From Collinsella sp. An307 (lineage in GTDB: Bacteria; Actinomycetota; Coriobacteriia; Coriobacteriales; Coriobacteriaceae), in NCBI RefSeq assembly GCF_002161805.1, contig NZ_NFIP01000008.1:1-64000 (forward strand): 64,000 bases of DNA, in the 5' to 3' direction. A program made the position numbers and the translations under genes. The notes below the pieces were generated by a model. It searched no databases and was not told where the DNA came from. It saw only the letters and a list, made by a program, of their open reading frames with translations. This document shows, piece after piece, positions 51,122 to 61,433 of the stretch (position 1 is the first letter of the stretch; each line of letters opens with the position of its first letter).

Positions 51122-51483
51122 GGTAGTTTCCTCCTCTAGTAGCGCCCGGCGTCCAGGCGTATGAGCCGGGTCTTGTGGCTTCAATATACCCCGGCATCGT
51201 CTATTTGCAAGCCCCTAATGCGACCAATTCATACCGTTCACCGAGTCAGCCGTGGTGAACAGTTGTGCACCTCAAGGGCGACTACCGCAACCTGCAGGTG
51301 GGCGGACTACAAAATCTTATATGAATTGACTTAGATTTTCTGAAACGTGGCGTATAGGGCAGCGTTTGGCGGGATAAGATAGGAGCGAACGAAAAAGAGC
51401 CGTCCTGTCACGCCGACAAGGAATCGGCGGCACGCGGCAGCGACCGGCGGGCGTCCCGCCCCCGGCAAAAGGAGGGACATCCT
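51122..51483. other. 362-bp region upstream of dnaK
   Basis: No gene is supported. An inverted repeat GTTCACC (51236-51242) and GGTGAAC (51254-51260) is present, the first arm being part of ACCGTTCAC as in the PTS-1 promoter. TTGACT at 51326-51331 and TATAGG at 51353-51358 are 21 bases apart, too far for an ordinary promoter. I see neither a CIRCE element nor a good HAIR element. Confidence 0.45.
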
Positions 51484-53388
<1,905 letters not shown>

Positions 53389-53390
53389 TC

Positions 53391-54239
53391 ATGGCTGCGC
53401 GCGATGCTCGCACGGAGGCGGACGTGACCGCCGCCTCCGCTGACTCTGAGGAGAAGGACGTGAAGATACCCGTAGAGGACGCCGACGAGGCCCGTGCCGA
53501 CGAGGTTGCCGACGCTGCGGCCGAGACGCCCGTCGAGGGCGAGGGTGGCGAGAGCGCTGCCGCCGAGATGACCGAGGACGAGATGATCGAGGCCGCGATT
53601 CGCGCTGGCGAAGAGGCGGCGGAGAACGACTTCAAGGTCAAGTACGAGCAGGCCCAAAATGAGCTTGTCGAGCTGCGTCGTCAGCTTGCCGAAGCCGAGG
53701 AGACGTGCGACAGCGCCGATGCCCGCGTGCGCGAGGCTCAGGATCGCGCGACGCGCCTGCAGGCCGACTGGGAGAACTTCCGTCGCCGCACGGCTGCCGA
53801 GCGCATCGCCGAGCGCGAGCGCGCAACCGAGAAGCTCGTGACCGCGCTCCTTCCGGTGATTGACGATATTGAACGCGCCATCGACCATGCGCGCTCGCAG
53901 GAGATGGCAGACGACCTCAAGCAGTTCGTCGACGGCGTGGACGCGGTCCACACCAAGATGGTTGACGTGCTCGCGCACGAGGGTGTTGAGACCATCGACC
54001 CGGCGGGCGAGCCGTTCGACCCGCTCGAGCACCAGGCCGTTGGCCGCGTCGAGGACCCGAGCGTCTACGAAGAGACGGTGCGCGACGTGTACCAGAAGGG
54101 CTACCGCATGGCGGATCGTATCCTTCGCTCGGCGATGGTTACGGTGACCTATGGCGGCGCCAAACGACCGGCGCCGGAGCCCGAGGACGCTCACGAGGGC
54201 GATGCCGAAGGGGCAGAGCCCGAGGCGTCTCAAGAGTAA
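53391..54239 (+). CDS. grpE: Nucleotide exchange factor GrpE
   Basis: The 282-residue protein is the ADP-release factor for DnaK. The N-terminal ~85 residues are very acidic and Ala-rich (a disordered extension longer than usual), followed by a coiled coil (about 85-150; LVELRRQLAEAEE) and the GrpE head with LLPVIDDIERAI, GVETIDPAGEPFDPLEHQAVG and VYQKGYRMADRILRSAMVTV. It begins two bases after the dnaK stop. A perfect terminator-like hairpin lies just after it. Confidence 0.96.
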   Translation: MAARDARTEADVTAASADSEEKDVKIPVEDADEARADEVADAAAETPVEGEGGESAAAEMTEDEMIEAAIRAGEEAAENDFKVKYEQAQNELVELRRQLAEAEETCDSADARVREAQDRATRLQADWENFRRRTAAERIAERERATEKLVTALLPVIDDIERAIDHARSQEMADDLKQFVDGVDAVHTKMVDVLAHEGVETIDPAGEPFDPLEHQAVGRVEDPSVYEETVRDVYQKGYRMADRILRSAMVTVTYGGAKRPAPEPEDAHEGDAEGAEPEASQE

Positions 54240-54245
54240 GTGGCG

Positions 54246-54277
54246 GGGCTCCGGGGCAGTGACCCCGGAGCCCTTTT
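54246..54277 (+). terminator. Terminator-like hairpin between grpE and dnaJ
   Basis: GGGCTCCGGGG (54246-54256) and CCCCGGAGCCC (54263-54273) form a perfect 11-bp stem with loop CAGTGA and a TTTT tail. It sits inside the operon, 6 bases after the grpE stop, so it probably attenuates dnaJ-hspR. Confidence 0.85.
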
Positions 54278-54298
54278 ATACGAAAGGGGGCAAGGCGT

Positions 54299-55258
54299 AT
54301 GCCGCAAGGTAAGAATTTCTACGATGTTCTCGGCGTCAAGCGCGACGCCTCCGAGAAAGAGATCAAGAGCGCCTTTCGCAAGCTCGCTCAGAAGTATCAC
54401 CCCGATGCGGGCGGCGACGAGGCCAAGTTCAAGGAGATTAGCGAGGCGTACGACACGCTCTCCAATCCCGATAAGCGCAAAGAGTACGACCAGCTGCTCA
54501 TGTTTGGCGGCATTCCCGGTGCGGGTGGGCGCCCGGGTGGCGCCTACACCTACGCCGGCGGCCCCGGCGCGGGCGGCTGGAGCGATATCTTTAGCAGCAT
54601 CTTTAACGGCGATGGGGCCTTTGGTGGCGACTGGGCCCAGGGCTTTGGCGGCATGGGCGGCCAGCGCGCCGCGTCACGCCCGCAGCGGGGCAGCGACCTG
54701 TCGCTTACCGTCGATGTCTCGGCCGAGGACGCCTTTATGGGCGCCACGCGCAAGGTGACCTACCGCATCCCCTCCACCGGCGAGCAGCAGGTCATCACCG
54801 TGTCGGTCCCGGCGGGCGCGGTCGATGGCGGCAAGCTCCGCTACAAGCGCAAGGGCGAGTACGGCGCAAACGGCGGCGAGCGCGGCGACTTGGTGGTCAC
54901 CACGCACGTTGAGGAGCACCCGCTCTTTAAGCGCAAGGGCGCCGACGTAACCATGACGCTGCCCATATCCGTTGCCGAGGCGGCGCTGGGCTGCCAGGTA
55001 GATGTGCCCACCCCCGGTGGCGCCACGGTGCGCCTCAAGGTGCCGGCGGGCACGCAGACGGGCAAGACGTTCCGCTTTAAGGAGATGGGCGCCCCGGACG
55101 TGAAGCGCCGCGGTCGCAAGGGCGCGCTGCTGGTAAAGGTCGAGGTTGAGGTGCCGACGCGCCTGTCGGACGCCGAGCGCCGCGCCTTTGAGCAGCTGCG
55201 CGACCTCGACGAGAGAAACTACCGCGAGAACGTGGACCGGTATCGCGCAAGAGTGTAG
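54299..55258 (+). CDS. DnaJ-class co-chaperone lacking the zinc finger
   Basis: The 319-residue J-protein has a J domain (about 5-70) with the essential HPD in KYHPDAGG, a Gly/Phe-rich linker (about 72-130) and the two C-terminal beta domains (about 135-319). The four CXXCXGXG repeats of classical DnaJ are absent and there are almost no cysteines, so it is a class B (CbpA-like) co-chaperone. It stimulates the DnaK ATPase. Its place in the dnaK operon, where a zinc-finger DnaJ is more usual, follows an actinobacterial DnaJ1/CbpA arrangement. A GC hairpin at 55273-55302 separates it from hspR. Confidence 0.92.
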   Translation: MPQGKNFYDVLGVKRDASEKEIKSAFRKLAQKYHPDAGGDEAKFKEISEAYDTLSNPDKRKEYDQLLMFGGIPGAGGRPGGAYTYAGGPGAGGWSDIFSSIFNGDGAFGGDWAQGFGGMGGQRAASRPQRGSDLSLTVDVSAEDAFMGATRKVTYRIPSTGEQQVITVSVPAGAVDGGKLRYKRKGEYGANGGERGDLVVTTHVEEHPLFKRKGADVTMTLPISVAEAALGCQVDVPTPGGATVRLKVPAGTQTGKTFRFKEMGAPDVKRRGRKGALLVKVEVEVPTRLSDAERRAFEQLRDLDERNYRENVDRYRARV

Positions 55259-55325
55259 GACGTGACGGCACCGCGCCCCCGTCCCGTGAGGGGTGGGGGC
55301 GCCGGCACCGAGGGAGTTGGTTGAG

Positions 55326-55739
55326 ATGGCTCAGGCAGATCGCGACAAGCCGCTGTACATGATCAGCGTAGCGGCGGAGCTGACGGGTATGCACCCGCAG
55401 ACCCTGCGCGTCTATGAGTCGAAGGGCCTCGTGAACCCCAAGCGCTCGGGCGGCAACACGCGCCTGTACTCGCGCTCGGATATCGAGCGGCTTGAGCTCA
55501 TCAACCAGCTCACCGACGAGGGCATCAACCTTGCCGGTGTGGTGCGCATCCTTGACATGAAGGAGCGCGCCGAGAAGCGTGAGGCCGAGATTGAAGAGCT
55601 GCGTGCCCGCGTGCGCCAGTTGGAGGACGAGGTTGCCGAGTACAAGGTCCAGAAGAAGATCACCGCGCTCGTGCCGCGCGGCGGCTCGGCCGACCCGGAG
55701 CAGGTGCTCCGCGGCCTGTTGGGCGGCGGCGGTATCTAG
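55326..55739 (+). CDS. hspR: Heat-shock repressor HspR (MerR family)
   Basis: The 137-residue MerR-type regulator has the HspR signature YMISVAAELTGMHPQTLRVYESKGLVNPKRSGGNTRLYS at about 12-50, then a dimerising coiled coil (about 80-112). It represses the dnaK operon in actinobacteria, using DnaK as co-repressor. GAGGGAG lies nine bases before the ATG at 55326; an upstream GTG is less likely. No canonical HAIR operator is visible upstream of dnaK, so its binding site here is diverged or elsewhere. Confidence 0.93.
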   Translation: MAQADRDKPLYMISVAAELTGMHPQTLRVYESKGLVNPKRSGGNTRLYSRSDIERLELINQLTDEGINLAGVVRILDMKERAEKREAEIEELRARVRQLEDEVAEYKVQKKITALVPRGGSADPEQVLRGLLGGGGI

Positions 55740-55765
55740 GTTGTCCGGTGCGTGATGGCCGATAA

Positions 55766-55879
55766 GCTGGTTTAAGCCAGCATAAGCTGGTAAACGTGGT
55801 TTTGCGATGGCGTCGTTTTGCTAAAACCACGTTTGCCAGCGTTTTTGGGTGCTGGAGCGCTGGTAAACGCGGTTTTAAG
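55766..55879 (+). repeat. Repeat-built terminator region after hspR
   Basis: GCTGG/CCAGC forms a short hairpin at 55766-55780. A larger one pairs 55786-55805 (GCTGGTAAACGTGG...) with 55820-55840 at 19 of about 20 positions and runs into GTTTTTGGG. A third near-copy of the left arm, GCTGGTAAACGCGG, lies at 55859-55872 and continues GTTTT. The hairpin is a good terminator; the extra copies suggest a mobile or amplified repeat. Confidence 0.65.
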
Positions 55880-55913
55880 GAATCGCCGCTTCGTACGAGG
55901 CGAGGTAAGCGGG

Positions 55914-56723
55914 TTATATGCCGAGCGCGAAGAGTGCAGCGAGGGTGACGAGGTAGGCGGCGGCCAGCAGGGCGAACGGCGCATCGCGGCGGACGACAAA
56001 GCGCAGCTCATGGTAATGGGTGCGACCTGCCGGCCCGGTGTAGCAGCGCGCCTCCATAGCGCGGCCGAGGTTCTCGGCGTGACGGAGCGCGCTGGTAAAG
56101 AGCGGCACCAAAAGCGGCGCGCATGCGCGGGCGTAGGCGATGGGGCCCTTGCCCTCAAGGTCTGCCCCGCGCGCTGTCTGAGCAGCGACGATATCGCGCG
56201 CTTCCTGCGAGAGCGCGGGCACGAGCCCAAGTGCGATGGAGATGATGAGCGCCGTCTCGCCCGCGGATACGCCCAAGCGTTCGAGGGGCCCCAAGAGCCA
56301 CGCCAGCGCATCGGTGAGCCCGACCGGTGTGGTCGTGAGCATGAGAAGTGACCCGGCTACCAGCAGTAGGAAGAATCGCACGGTATAGAGAACGGCCGCC
56401 TCGACGCCTCCTGCATGGAGCGCGATGGGGCCGAGCGTGGCGACGATATTGCCCGTCTGGATGAAGAACAGGTTGATAAGCGAGGTCACGGCAAGAAAGA
56501 TTGCTAGTGGCCGTACCTGCGCAAGAAGGCGCCCTGCGGGAACGCGGGACGCTGCCGCGACGGCGCCTACGGCAATGAGGGCGACGGCGAGGGTCGCGGG
56601 GCTTTGCACCATAAGGCAGCTCACCATGAAGGCGATGGTGGCAACGAGCTTTGCCCGCGGGTCGACGCGGTGGAGCGGTGAATTGGCGGTGTAGTACTGG
56701 CCGATGCTAACGCGAAGTGCCAC
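55914..56723 (-). CDS. ecfT: Energy-coupling factor transporter transmembrane protein EcfT
   Basis: The 269-residue membrane protein has about six spans and the EcfT coupling motifs in its cytoplasmic helices (AQTARGADLEGKG and AMEARCYTG, the two A-R-G type signatures). SPLHRVDPRAKLVATI is the family start. The GTG at 56723 with GAGGAGA upstream overlaps the end of the fused ATPase by 17 bases, so translation is coupled. It links the ATPase to exchangeable vitamin-binding S components such as the QueT-like protein at 14 kb. Confidence 0.92.
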   Translation of the reverse strand: MALRVSIGQYYTANSPLHRVDPRAKLVATIAFMVSCLMVQSPATLAVALIAVGAVAAASRVPAGRLLAQVRPLAIFLAVTSLINLFFIQTGNIVATLGPIALHAGGVEAAVLYTVRFFLLLVAGSLLMLTTTPVGLTDALAWLLGPLERLGVSAGETALIISIALGLVPALSQEARDIVAAQTARGADLEGKGPIAYARACAPLLVPLFTSALRHAENLGRAMEARCYTGPAGRTHYHELRFVVRRDAPFALLAAAYLVTLAALFALGI

Positions 56724-58611
56724 GGTCCATCTCCTCGATAAGCGCGCGGGCGAGATCGGTGCCCGTAAGGGGGTATTCCGGCAGGCGCACGCCGTGTGCG
56801 GCGAGCGTGCGGGAAAGGGCGAGGGCCGCGGGCGTGCCAGGTGCGGCGCCCGAGGAGAAGACCTCGCGCGGCGTACCGTTTGCGACAACGCGCCCGCCCT
56901 CGAGGACCACGACGCGGTCGGCAAGCTCCGCCACATCGTCCATGTTGTGCGTGACCATAAGCAGGGTCGTGCCGTGCGCGCGGAGGCGCTCGATGAGCAC
57001 GCGCATGCGCGCCTGACCGCGCGGGTCGAGGCCCGCCATGGGCTCGTCGAGTACAAGAACCGGAGTCTTGAGGGCAAGAACGCCGGCGAGAGCGACGCTG
57101 CGCTGCTGCCCGCCCGAAAGGGTGAACGGCGAGCGCGCGAGGAGCGCGGGCGCGGGCTCGAGACCCACGAGGGCAAGGGCGTCGTGCACGCGGGCGCGCA
57201 CCTCGTCTTCGGTAAGGCCGAGGTTGCGCGGGCCAAAGGCAACATCGTCAAATACCGTCTCGGCAAACAGCTGGCGCGCGGGGAACTGCGATGCGTAGCC
57301 GATCTGCGCGCGCAAAAGCCGGCGACGGGCGCGGTCGGCAGTGTCGATGCCGCCGACGGCTACGCTGCCTGTCAGGGGATACTTGAGCGCGCAGACGAGC
57401 TCGACGGTGGTCGATTTGCCAGCGCCCGTGCGTCCTATGAGCGCGGTGAGCGATCCTGTGGGGACCGCGAACGAGACATCCGAGAGCGCGAGCGGCAGCT
57501 CCGCTTGGGCGGCGTCCCGGCGACGGATGAGCCCGCGCCGCCGGCGGGTGGGGCGATCGGCGGCGTAGGAGAACGATACGTGGGAGAGGCGCACCGCGGC
57601 TGCATCTGTTGCGTTGGAGCCCGCGGCGGGTGAGCCCGCGGTGGCAGGCGCGCTGTTGCGTGGGCTGGCGCCCGGTTGCTCGGGAGCCGCATTTTGGCGA
57701 GGGCTTGCGTGCATGCGCTCGGCAACAGCGCGGGCAAGTTCTTCGGTATCTGCTGTGTGCGGCAGCCCAGCAAAAACAGGGGAGCGACGGCCGAGTTCCT
57801 CGGCAAGGGCGGCGGCAAACGGCAGCTCGAGCCCCAGATGTCGGAGCGTTCCCCCCTCGGCAAAGACCTCGGCAGGTGTGCCGTTACGGGCGATGAGCCC
57901 GCGGTCGAGCACGACCACGCGGTCCGCGGCGAGGGCATCTTCCATGTCGTGCGTGACGTGAACGATGGTGATGCCTTGCCCGCGCAGGTCTTCGATGATG
58001 CGGCGGACGTCCTGCTTGCCGGCGTCATCAAGAAACGCGCCCGGCTCGTCGAGCAGGAGGATCTCGGGCTCCATGGCGAGCGCCCCGGCGATGGCGACCC
58101 TCTGGCGTTGCCCGCCCGACAGGTCGGTGGGGTCCGCCTGTGCGTAAGCGCTCATGCGCACGGCGGCAAGCGCGCGGTCCACGCGATCGGCAATCTCCGC
58201 GGCGGGCACGCCCAGGTTCTCGGGGCCAAAGGCAACGTCGTCGGCGACGATGCTCGTCACCATCTGGTCCTCGGGGCGCTGGAACACCATCGCACAGCGT
58301 CGGCGGACGGCGGCGGCATCGTGGGCGTTGGTGACCGGCTGGCCAAGAACCTCGACCGTGCCCTCGGTTGGGGTCAAAAGCCCGTTGATGAGCTGAATGA
58401 GGGTGGACTTGCCCGACCCGTTGGCGCCAAGCACGCACACGTGCTCACCGGGGGCGATGGTGAGGGTGACTCCAGCGAGCGCCTCGGCGCAGTTGCCCAC
58501 GCATGCGGTGCCTTCCTCTGGCGCCGGCGCGCCGGGGTAGGAGAAGCACACGTTGCGCAGGGCAATCGCCGGTCGCGGCGCGGTTTGTGCGGTGTCGGTC
58601 TGCATATCCAT
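56707..58611 (-). CDS. ecfA: Fused double ATPase of the ECF transporter (EcfA1-EcfA2)
   Basis: The 634-residue protein joins two ABC ATPase domains. Domain 1 (about 15-270) has Walker A GANGSGKST, signature LSGGQRQR and Walker B ILLLDEPGAFLDD. A Pro/Ala/Ser linker (about 290-350) leads to domain 2 (about 350-620) with GRTGAGKST, LSGGQQRS and VLVLDEPMAGLDP. In most bacteria these are separate EcfA1 and EcfA2 subunits. Start is set at the ATG at 58611 (next ATG at 58605); no clear ribosome site is visible, so the mRNA may be leaderless or weakly translated. EcfT follows with overlap. Divergent from murB. Confidence 0.9.
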   Translation of the reverse strand: MDMQTDTAQTAPRPAIALRNVCFSYPGAPAPEEGTACVGNCAEALAGVTLTIAPGEHVCVLGANGSGKSTLIQLINGLLTPTEGTVEVLGQPVTNAHDAAAVRRRCAMVFQRPEDQMVTSIVADDVAFGPENLGVPAAEIADRVDRALAAVRMSAYAQADPTDLSGGQRQRVAIAGALAMEPEILLLDEPGAFLDDAGKQDVRRIIEDLRGQGITIVHVTHDMEDALAADRVVVLDRGLIARNGTPAEVFAEGGTLRHLGLELPFAAALAEELGRRSPVFAGLPHTADTEELARAVAERMHASPRQNAAPEQPGASPRNSAPATAGSPAAGSNATDAAAVRLSHVSFSYAADRPTRRRRGLIRRRDAAQAELPLALSDVSFAVPTGSLTALIGRTGAGKSTTVELVCALKYPLTGSVAVGGIDTADRARRRLLRAQIGYASQFPARQLFAETVFDDVAFGPRNLGLTEDEVRARVHDALALVGLEPAPALLARSPFTLSGGQQRSVALAGVLALKTPVLVLDEPMAGLDPRGQARMRVLIERLRAHGTTLLMVTHNMDDVAELADRVVVLEGGRVVANGTPREVFSSGAAPGTPAALALSRTLAAHGVRLPEYPLTGTDLARALIEEMDRGTSR

Positions 58612-58650
58612 AGGGGTTATGGTAACGGTAAAAGCGCGGGCGCGGTACGG

Positions 58651-58656
58651 TAGAAT
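58651..58656 (+). promoter_or_regulatory. Possible -10 box of murB
   Basis: TAGAAT lies 76 bases before the murB ATG in the 121-bp gap between the divergent ecfA and murB genes. No convincing -35 is seen. Confidence 0.3.
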
Positions 58657-58732
58657 CGAGAGGATAGATCGCGGGCGCTTAGCGTCCACCGCCGCGGCGC
58701 GGTCGCGGCAACAACAGCGAAGGCGGTGCGCC

Positions 58733-59692
58733 ATGCACGAATACGATAGCTTGAGCGAAGACGTTATCTGCACGCTTGCGGCAGCGGCGGGCGAGGACAA
58801 TGTGGCGATGGTTGAGCCCATGAGCCAGCACACCACGTTTAAGATCGGCGGTCCGGCCGACGTGCTCGTCACGCCCGAGACGCCCGAGGCCCTCGTAAAG
58901 GTGCTCGACACCTGTGCCATCGCCGGCGTGCCCGTAACGATTGTGGGCAACGGCAGCGACCTGCTGGTGGGCGACCGCGGCATCCGCGGTGTGGTGGTGC
59001 TCCTGCGCGAGAACTACGCTCACATAGCCCTCGACGGTACGCGTATAACGGCCGAGGCGGGCGCGCTTTTGCGCGACGTTGCGCTTGTTGCGGCAGATGC
59101 CGGGCTCACGGGTATGGAGGCGCTCTCGGGCATTCCCGCTACGGTGGGCGGTGCCTGCTTTATGAACGCCGGCGCTTACGATACCTGCACGGCAGACGTT
59201 CTCGAGTCGGTGACGGTGTACGTGCCTGGCGGTCCGGACGAGGGTGCGGCGCGCCTGCGTGGCACGGTAAAGACGCTCGGTCGCGACGAGCTCGGCATGG
59301 GGTATCGCAAGAGCCGCGTTGCCGTCGAGGGGCTCATCGTCATCTCTGCCACCTTTAGCCTCTCACCGGGTAACGCTGCCATGATTCGAGCGGATATGGA
59401 TACCTACCAGCAGCGTCGTGAGGAGAAGCAGCCGCTTGAGCTGCCGAGCGCAGGTTCCACGTTCAAGCGCCCCGAGGGGTACTTTGCCGGCAAGCTCATC
59501 ATGGATGCCGGCCTTGCCGGTGCGCGCGTGGGCGGGGCCGAGGTCTCGACCAAGCACTGCGGCTTTGTGGTCAACACCGGCGGTGCCACGGCGGCCGACG
59601 TATGCGCGCTCATCGAGCACGTGCAGGATACGGTTCGTGAGAAGTTTGGCGTCGAGCTCGAGCCCGAGGTGCGCCGTATCGGCGAGTTCTAG
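58733..59692 (+). CDS. murB: UDP-N-acetylenolpyruvoylglucosamine reductase
   Basis: The 319-residue flavoenzyme makes UDP-MurNAc from the enolpyruvyl intermediate in peptidoglycan precursor synthesis. It has FAD-binding blocks HTTFKIGGPADVLV and VPVTIVGNGSDLLV, then MEALSGIPATVGGACFMNAGAYD, YRKSRV and the proton-donor serine in PSAGSTFKRPEG; the final glutamate is in LEPEVRRIGEF. It is the short (type II) form. The ATG at 58733 is seven bases after AAGGCGG. It is convergent with apbE. Confidence 0.96.
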   Translation: MHEYDSLSEDVICTLAAAAGEDNVAMVEPMSQHTTFKIGGPADVLVTPETPEALVKVLDTCAIAGVPVTIVGNGSDLLVGDRGIRGVVVLLRENYAHIALDGTRITAEAGALLRDVALVAADAGLTGMEALSGIPATVGGACFMNAGAYDTCTADVLESVTVYVPGGPDEGAARLRGTVKTLGRDELGMGYRKSRVAVEGLIVISATFSLSPGNAAMIRADMDTYQQRREEKQPLELPSAGSTFKRPEGYFAGKLIMDAGLAGARVGGAEVSTKHCGFVVNTGGATAADVCALIEHVQDTVREKFGVELEPEVRRIGEF

Positions 59693-59721
59693 GTGCGAAC
59701 CCGCCCAGTGAGAGCCCTCAG

Positions 59722-60795
59722 CTAGTCGGTAAGCTCCTGCCACCGCGCGCTCTCGCGCGTGGAGCCGTCGGCCAGAATGAAGTAGGCGGCGGTGTTCTCG
59801 TAGCTATCCACAAGGGTGATGCCGCGTTCGCTGCCTGCCACAAAGAGTGCCGTCGACAGGGCGTCTGCCTGCGTGGACGAGGGGCAGCAAACGGTCACGC
59901 TCTCCACGTCGGTCTCAACGGGCATGCCTGTTTGAGGGTCGAGAATATGCCAATACGTGACGCCGTCGAGTTCAAAGGTGCGTTCGTAGAGGCCGCTCGT
60001 CACAAGCGAGACCGCGCCCGCGCTGGTATCCGGCGTGCTCGTGGCATGTACGTGCGCCGTTCCCATCACGGTAGATCCGCCGGGGTCGTTGGGGTCGCGG
60101 ATGCCGATATCCCACGAGCCGCCATCGGGTTTGTCCCCATAGCAGATGATGTTACCGCCGAGCGAGATGACGGCGGCGGTCGCCTTGGTCTTTGCGCGCA
60201 GGGTCTCCACCAAACGGTCGGCGATGAAGCCCTTGGCGATACCGCCGAGGTCGAGTGCAGCCTGCGCGTCGGCAAGCGTAATGGTGGGTGCCTCGGGATC
60301 AGAGGTATCGACTGCAACACCGCGCCAATCGACATGGGCGAGCGCGGCGGCAATCTCCGCATCGCTCGGGCGGACGCCTTCCGCAAAATCCCAAAGCTGC
60401 GACACTGCGCCGATGGTGATGTCAAAAAGGCCGCCCGCCTCGGCGCAGAAGGCGAGCGCCTGCTCGACGACCTCTGCCGTTGCGGGGTCGACCGTCACGG
60501 GCGCGCCGGCAGCGGCGTTTACGCGCGCAATGTCGCTCGCAGGGTCGTAGAGGTCAAACAGCTCGTCGTAGCGGGCGCACTCGCGCGCGAGCAGGGCGGG
60601 CGCGGTCGCGTCGCCATAGACGGTAAACGTGCAGTAGGTGTCAAAGGCAAAGGTAGAGCTCGTACTCGGTTCAGCTTCCGCGTTCGCCTGATCGCGGGGG
60701 GCGTCGGTAGCGTCGCTGCTTTGGCAGGCGGTGAGCGCCGCTGCCGAGGGGGCGGCGAGTGCGGCGAGGGCAAGGAGGGCACGACGGCTAAGCAC
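59722..60795 (-). CDS. apbE: FAD:protein FMN transferase lipoprotein (ApbE)
   Basis: The 357-residue protein has a lipoprotein signal (about 1-25, RRALLALAALAAPSAAALTAC) with the lipidated cysteine after LTA, so it is anchored outside the membrane. The ApbE domain has FDTYCTFTVYG, ALDLGGIAKGFIAD (metal and flavin site) and YWHILDPQTGMPV. It transfers FMN from FAD onto Thr or Ser of target proteins. The GTG at 60795 has AAGGAGG five bases upstream and overlaps the upstream Gx gene by eight bases, so the two work as a pair. Confidence 0.92.
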   Translation of the reverse strand: MLSRRALLALAALAAPSAAALTACQSSDATDAPRDQANAEAEPSTSSTFAFDTYCTFTVYGDATAPALLARECARYDELFDLYDPASDIARVNAAAGAPVTVDPATAEVVEQALAFCAEAGGLFDITIGAVSQLWDFAEGVRPSDAEIAAALAHVDWRGVAVDTSDPEAPTITLADAQAALDLGGIAKGFIADRLVETLRAKTKATAAVISLGGNIICYGDKPDGGSWDIGIRDPNDPGGSTVMGTAHVHATSTPDTSAGAVSLVTSGLYERTFELDGVTYWHILDPQTGMPVETDVESVTVCCPSSTQADALSTALFVAGSERGITLVDSYENTAAYFILADGSTRESARWQELTD

Positions 60796-61315
60796 GAGGG
60801 CCTCCTTCTGGAACAGCGGCAAGAAGCGCGCGCACAAGGATGCCAATCACAGCACCGCACAGCGCCCCCGCTATGGCGAGCACGGGCGTGTTCACCAGGG
60901 CGACCTGCGGCGAGAGCAGAAGGGCCACCATAAGGAGCTGGCCGGCGTTGTGTGCGATGCCACCCAGAATCGAGGTGGCGACGACCGAGAAGAGGCCGCT
61001 TCGCCATGCGAGTGCCATCACTGCCCAGGACAGCGCGCCTCCGGCGAGGCTGAAGGCGAGCATCTGCGGGTTGGCGAAGAGAATCGTCGAGCAAAGCACT
61101 TTGGCGAGCATGAGAAAGACGGCGGGTCGCGCACCCAAGCGCACGAGCGCAAAGAGCACAACGGCGTTGCCGAGGCCAAGCTTGACACCCGGCACCGTGA
61201 CGGGCAGGGGCACGAGCACCTCAAGATAGCCCGCGATGAGGGCAAGCGCCGTGAGGGCGCCGTAGAGCGCCGCGCGACGGGCGGGGGAGGTCGGTATGTT
61301 CGCTCGATTTTCCAT
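60788..61315 (-). CDS. Gx transporter family membrane protein (Hpre_diP_synt_I-like)
   Basis: The 175-residue protein has about five spans and the family blocks ALIAGYLEVLVPLPVTVPGVKLGLGN and GARPAVFLMLAKVL, then ANPQMLAFSLAGGALSW. Relatives are annotated as heptaprenyl diphosphate synthase component I or Gx transporters, and are found with ApbE in flavin-based electron-transfer loci. The start is set at the ATG at 61315. There is no ribosome site, but TATACT on the minus strand ends exactly seven bases upstream, suggesting a leaderless mRNA. apbE overlaps its 3' end. Confidence 0.8.
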   Translation of the reverse strand: MENRANIPTSPARRAALYGALTALALIAGYLEVLVPLPVTVPGVKLGLGNAVVLFALVRLGARPAVFLMLAKVLCSTILFANPQMLAFSLAGGALSWAVMALAWRSGLFSVVATSILGGIAHNAGQLLMVALLLSPQVALVNTPVLAIAGALCGAVIGILVRALLAAVPEGGPRA

Positions 61316-61322
61316 GCGCACC

Positions 61323-61328
61323 AGTATA
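61323..61328 (-). promoter_or_regulatory. -10 box consistent with a leaderless Gx mRNA
   Basis: TATACT on the minus strand lies seven bases before the ATG at 61315, so transcription would begin at or next to the A of ATG. The -35 region is weak. Confidence 0.45.
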
Positions 61329-61433
61329 CGCGAGCCACGGCGGTTGTTTGTGTTACACGGTTTGGTCAAATGGGGGTGTGCGTAGCCCTGTGATGTGTCG
61401 GGCAGATTTCCTCGGCATCAGTATTATCCCATG

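Noticed and set aside
51184-51483. A CIRCE or HAIR element upstream of dnaK.
   Set aside because: Neither TTAGCACTC/GAGTGCTAA nor CTTGAGT/ACTCAAG is present, even with a few mismatches.
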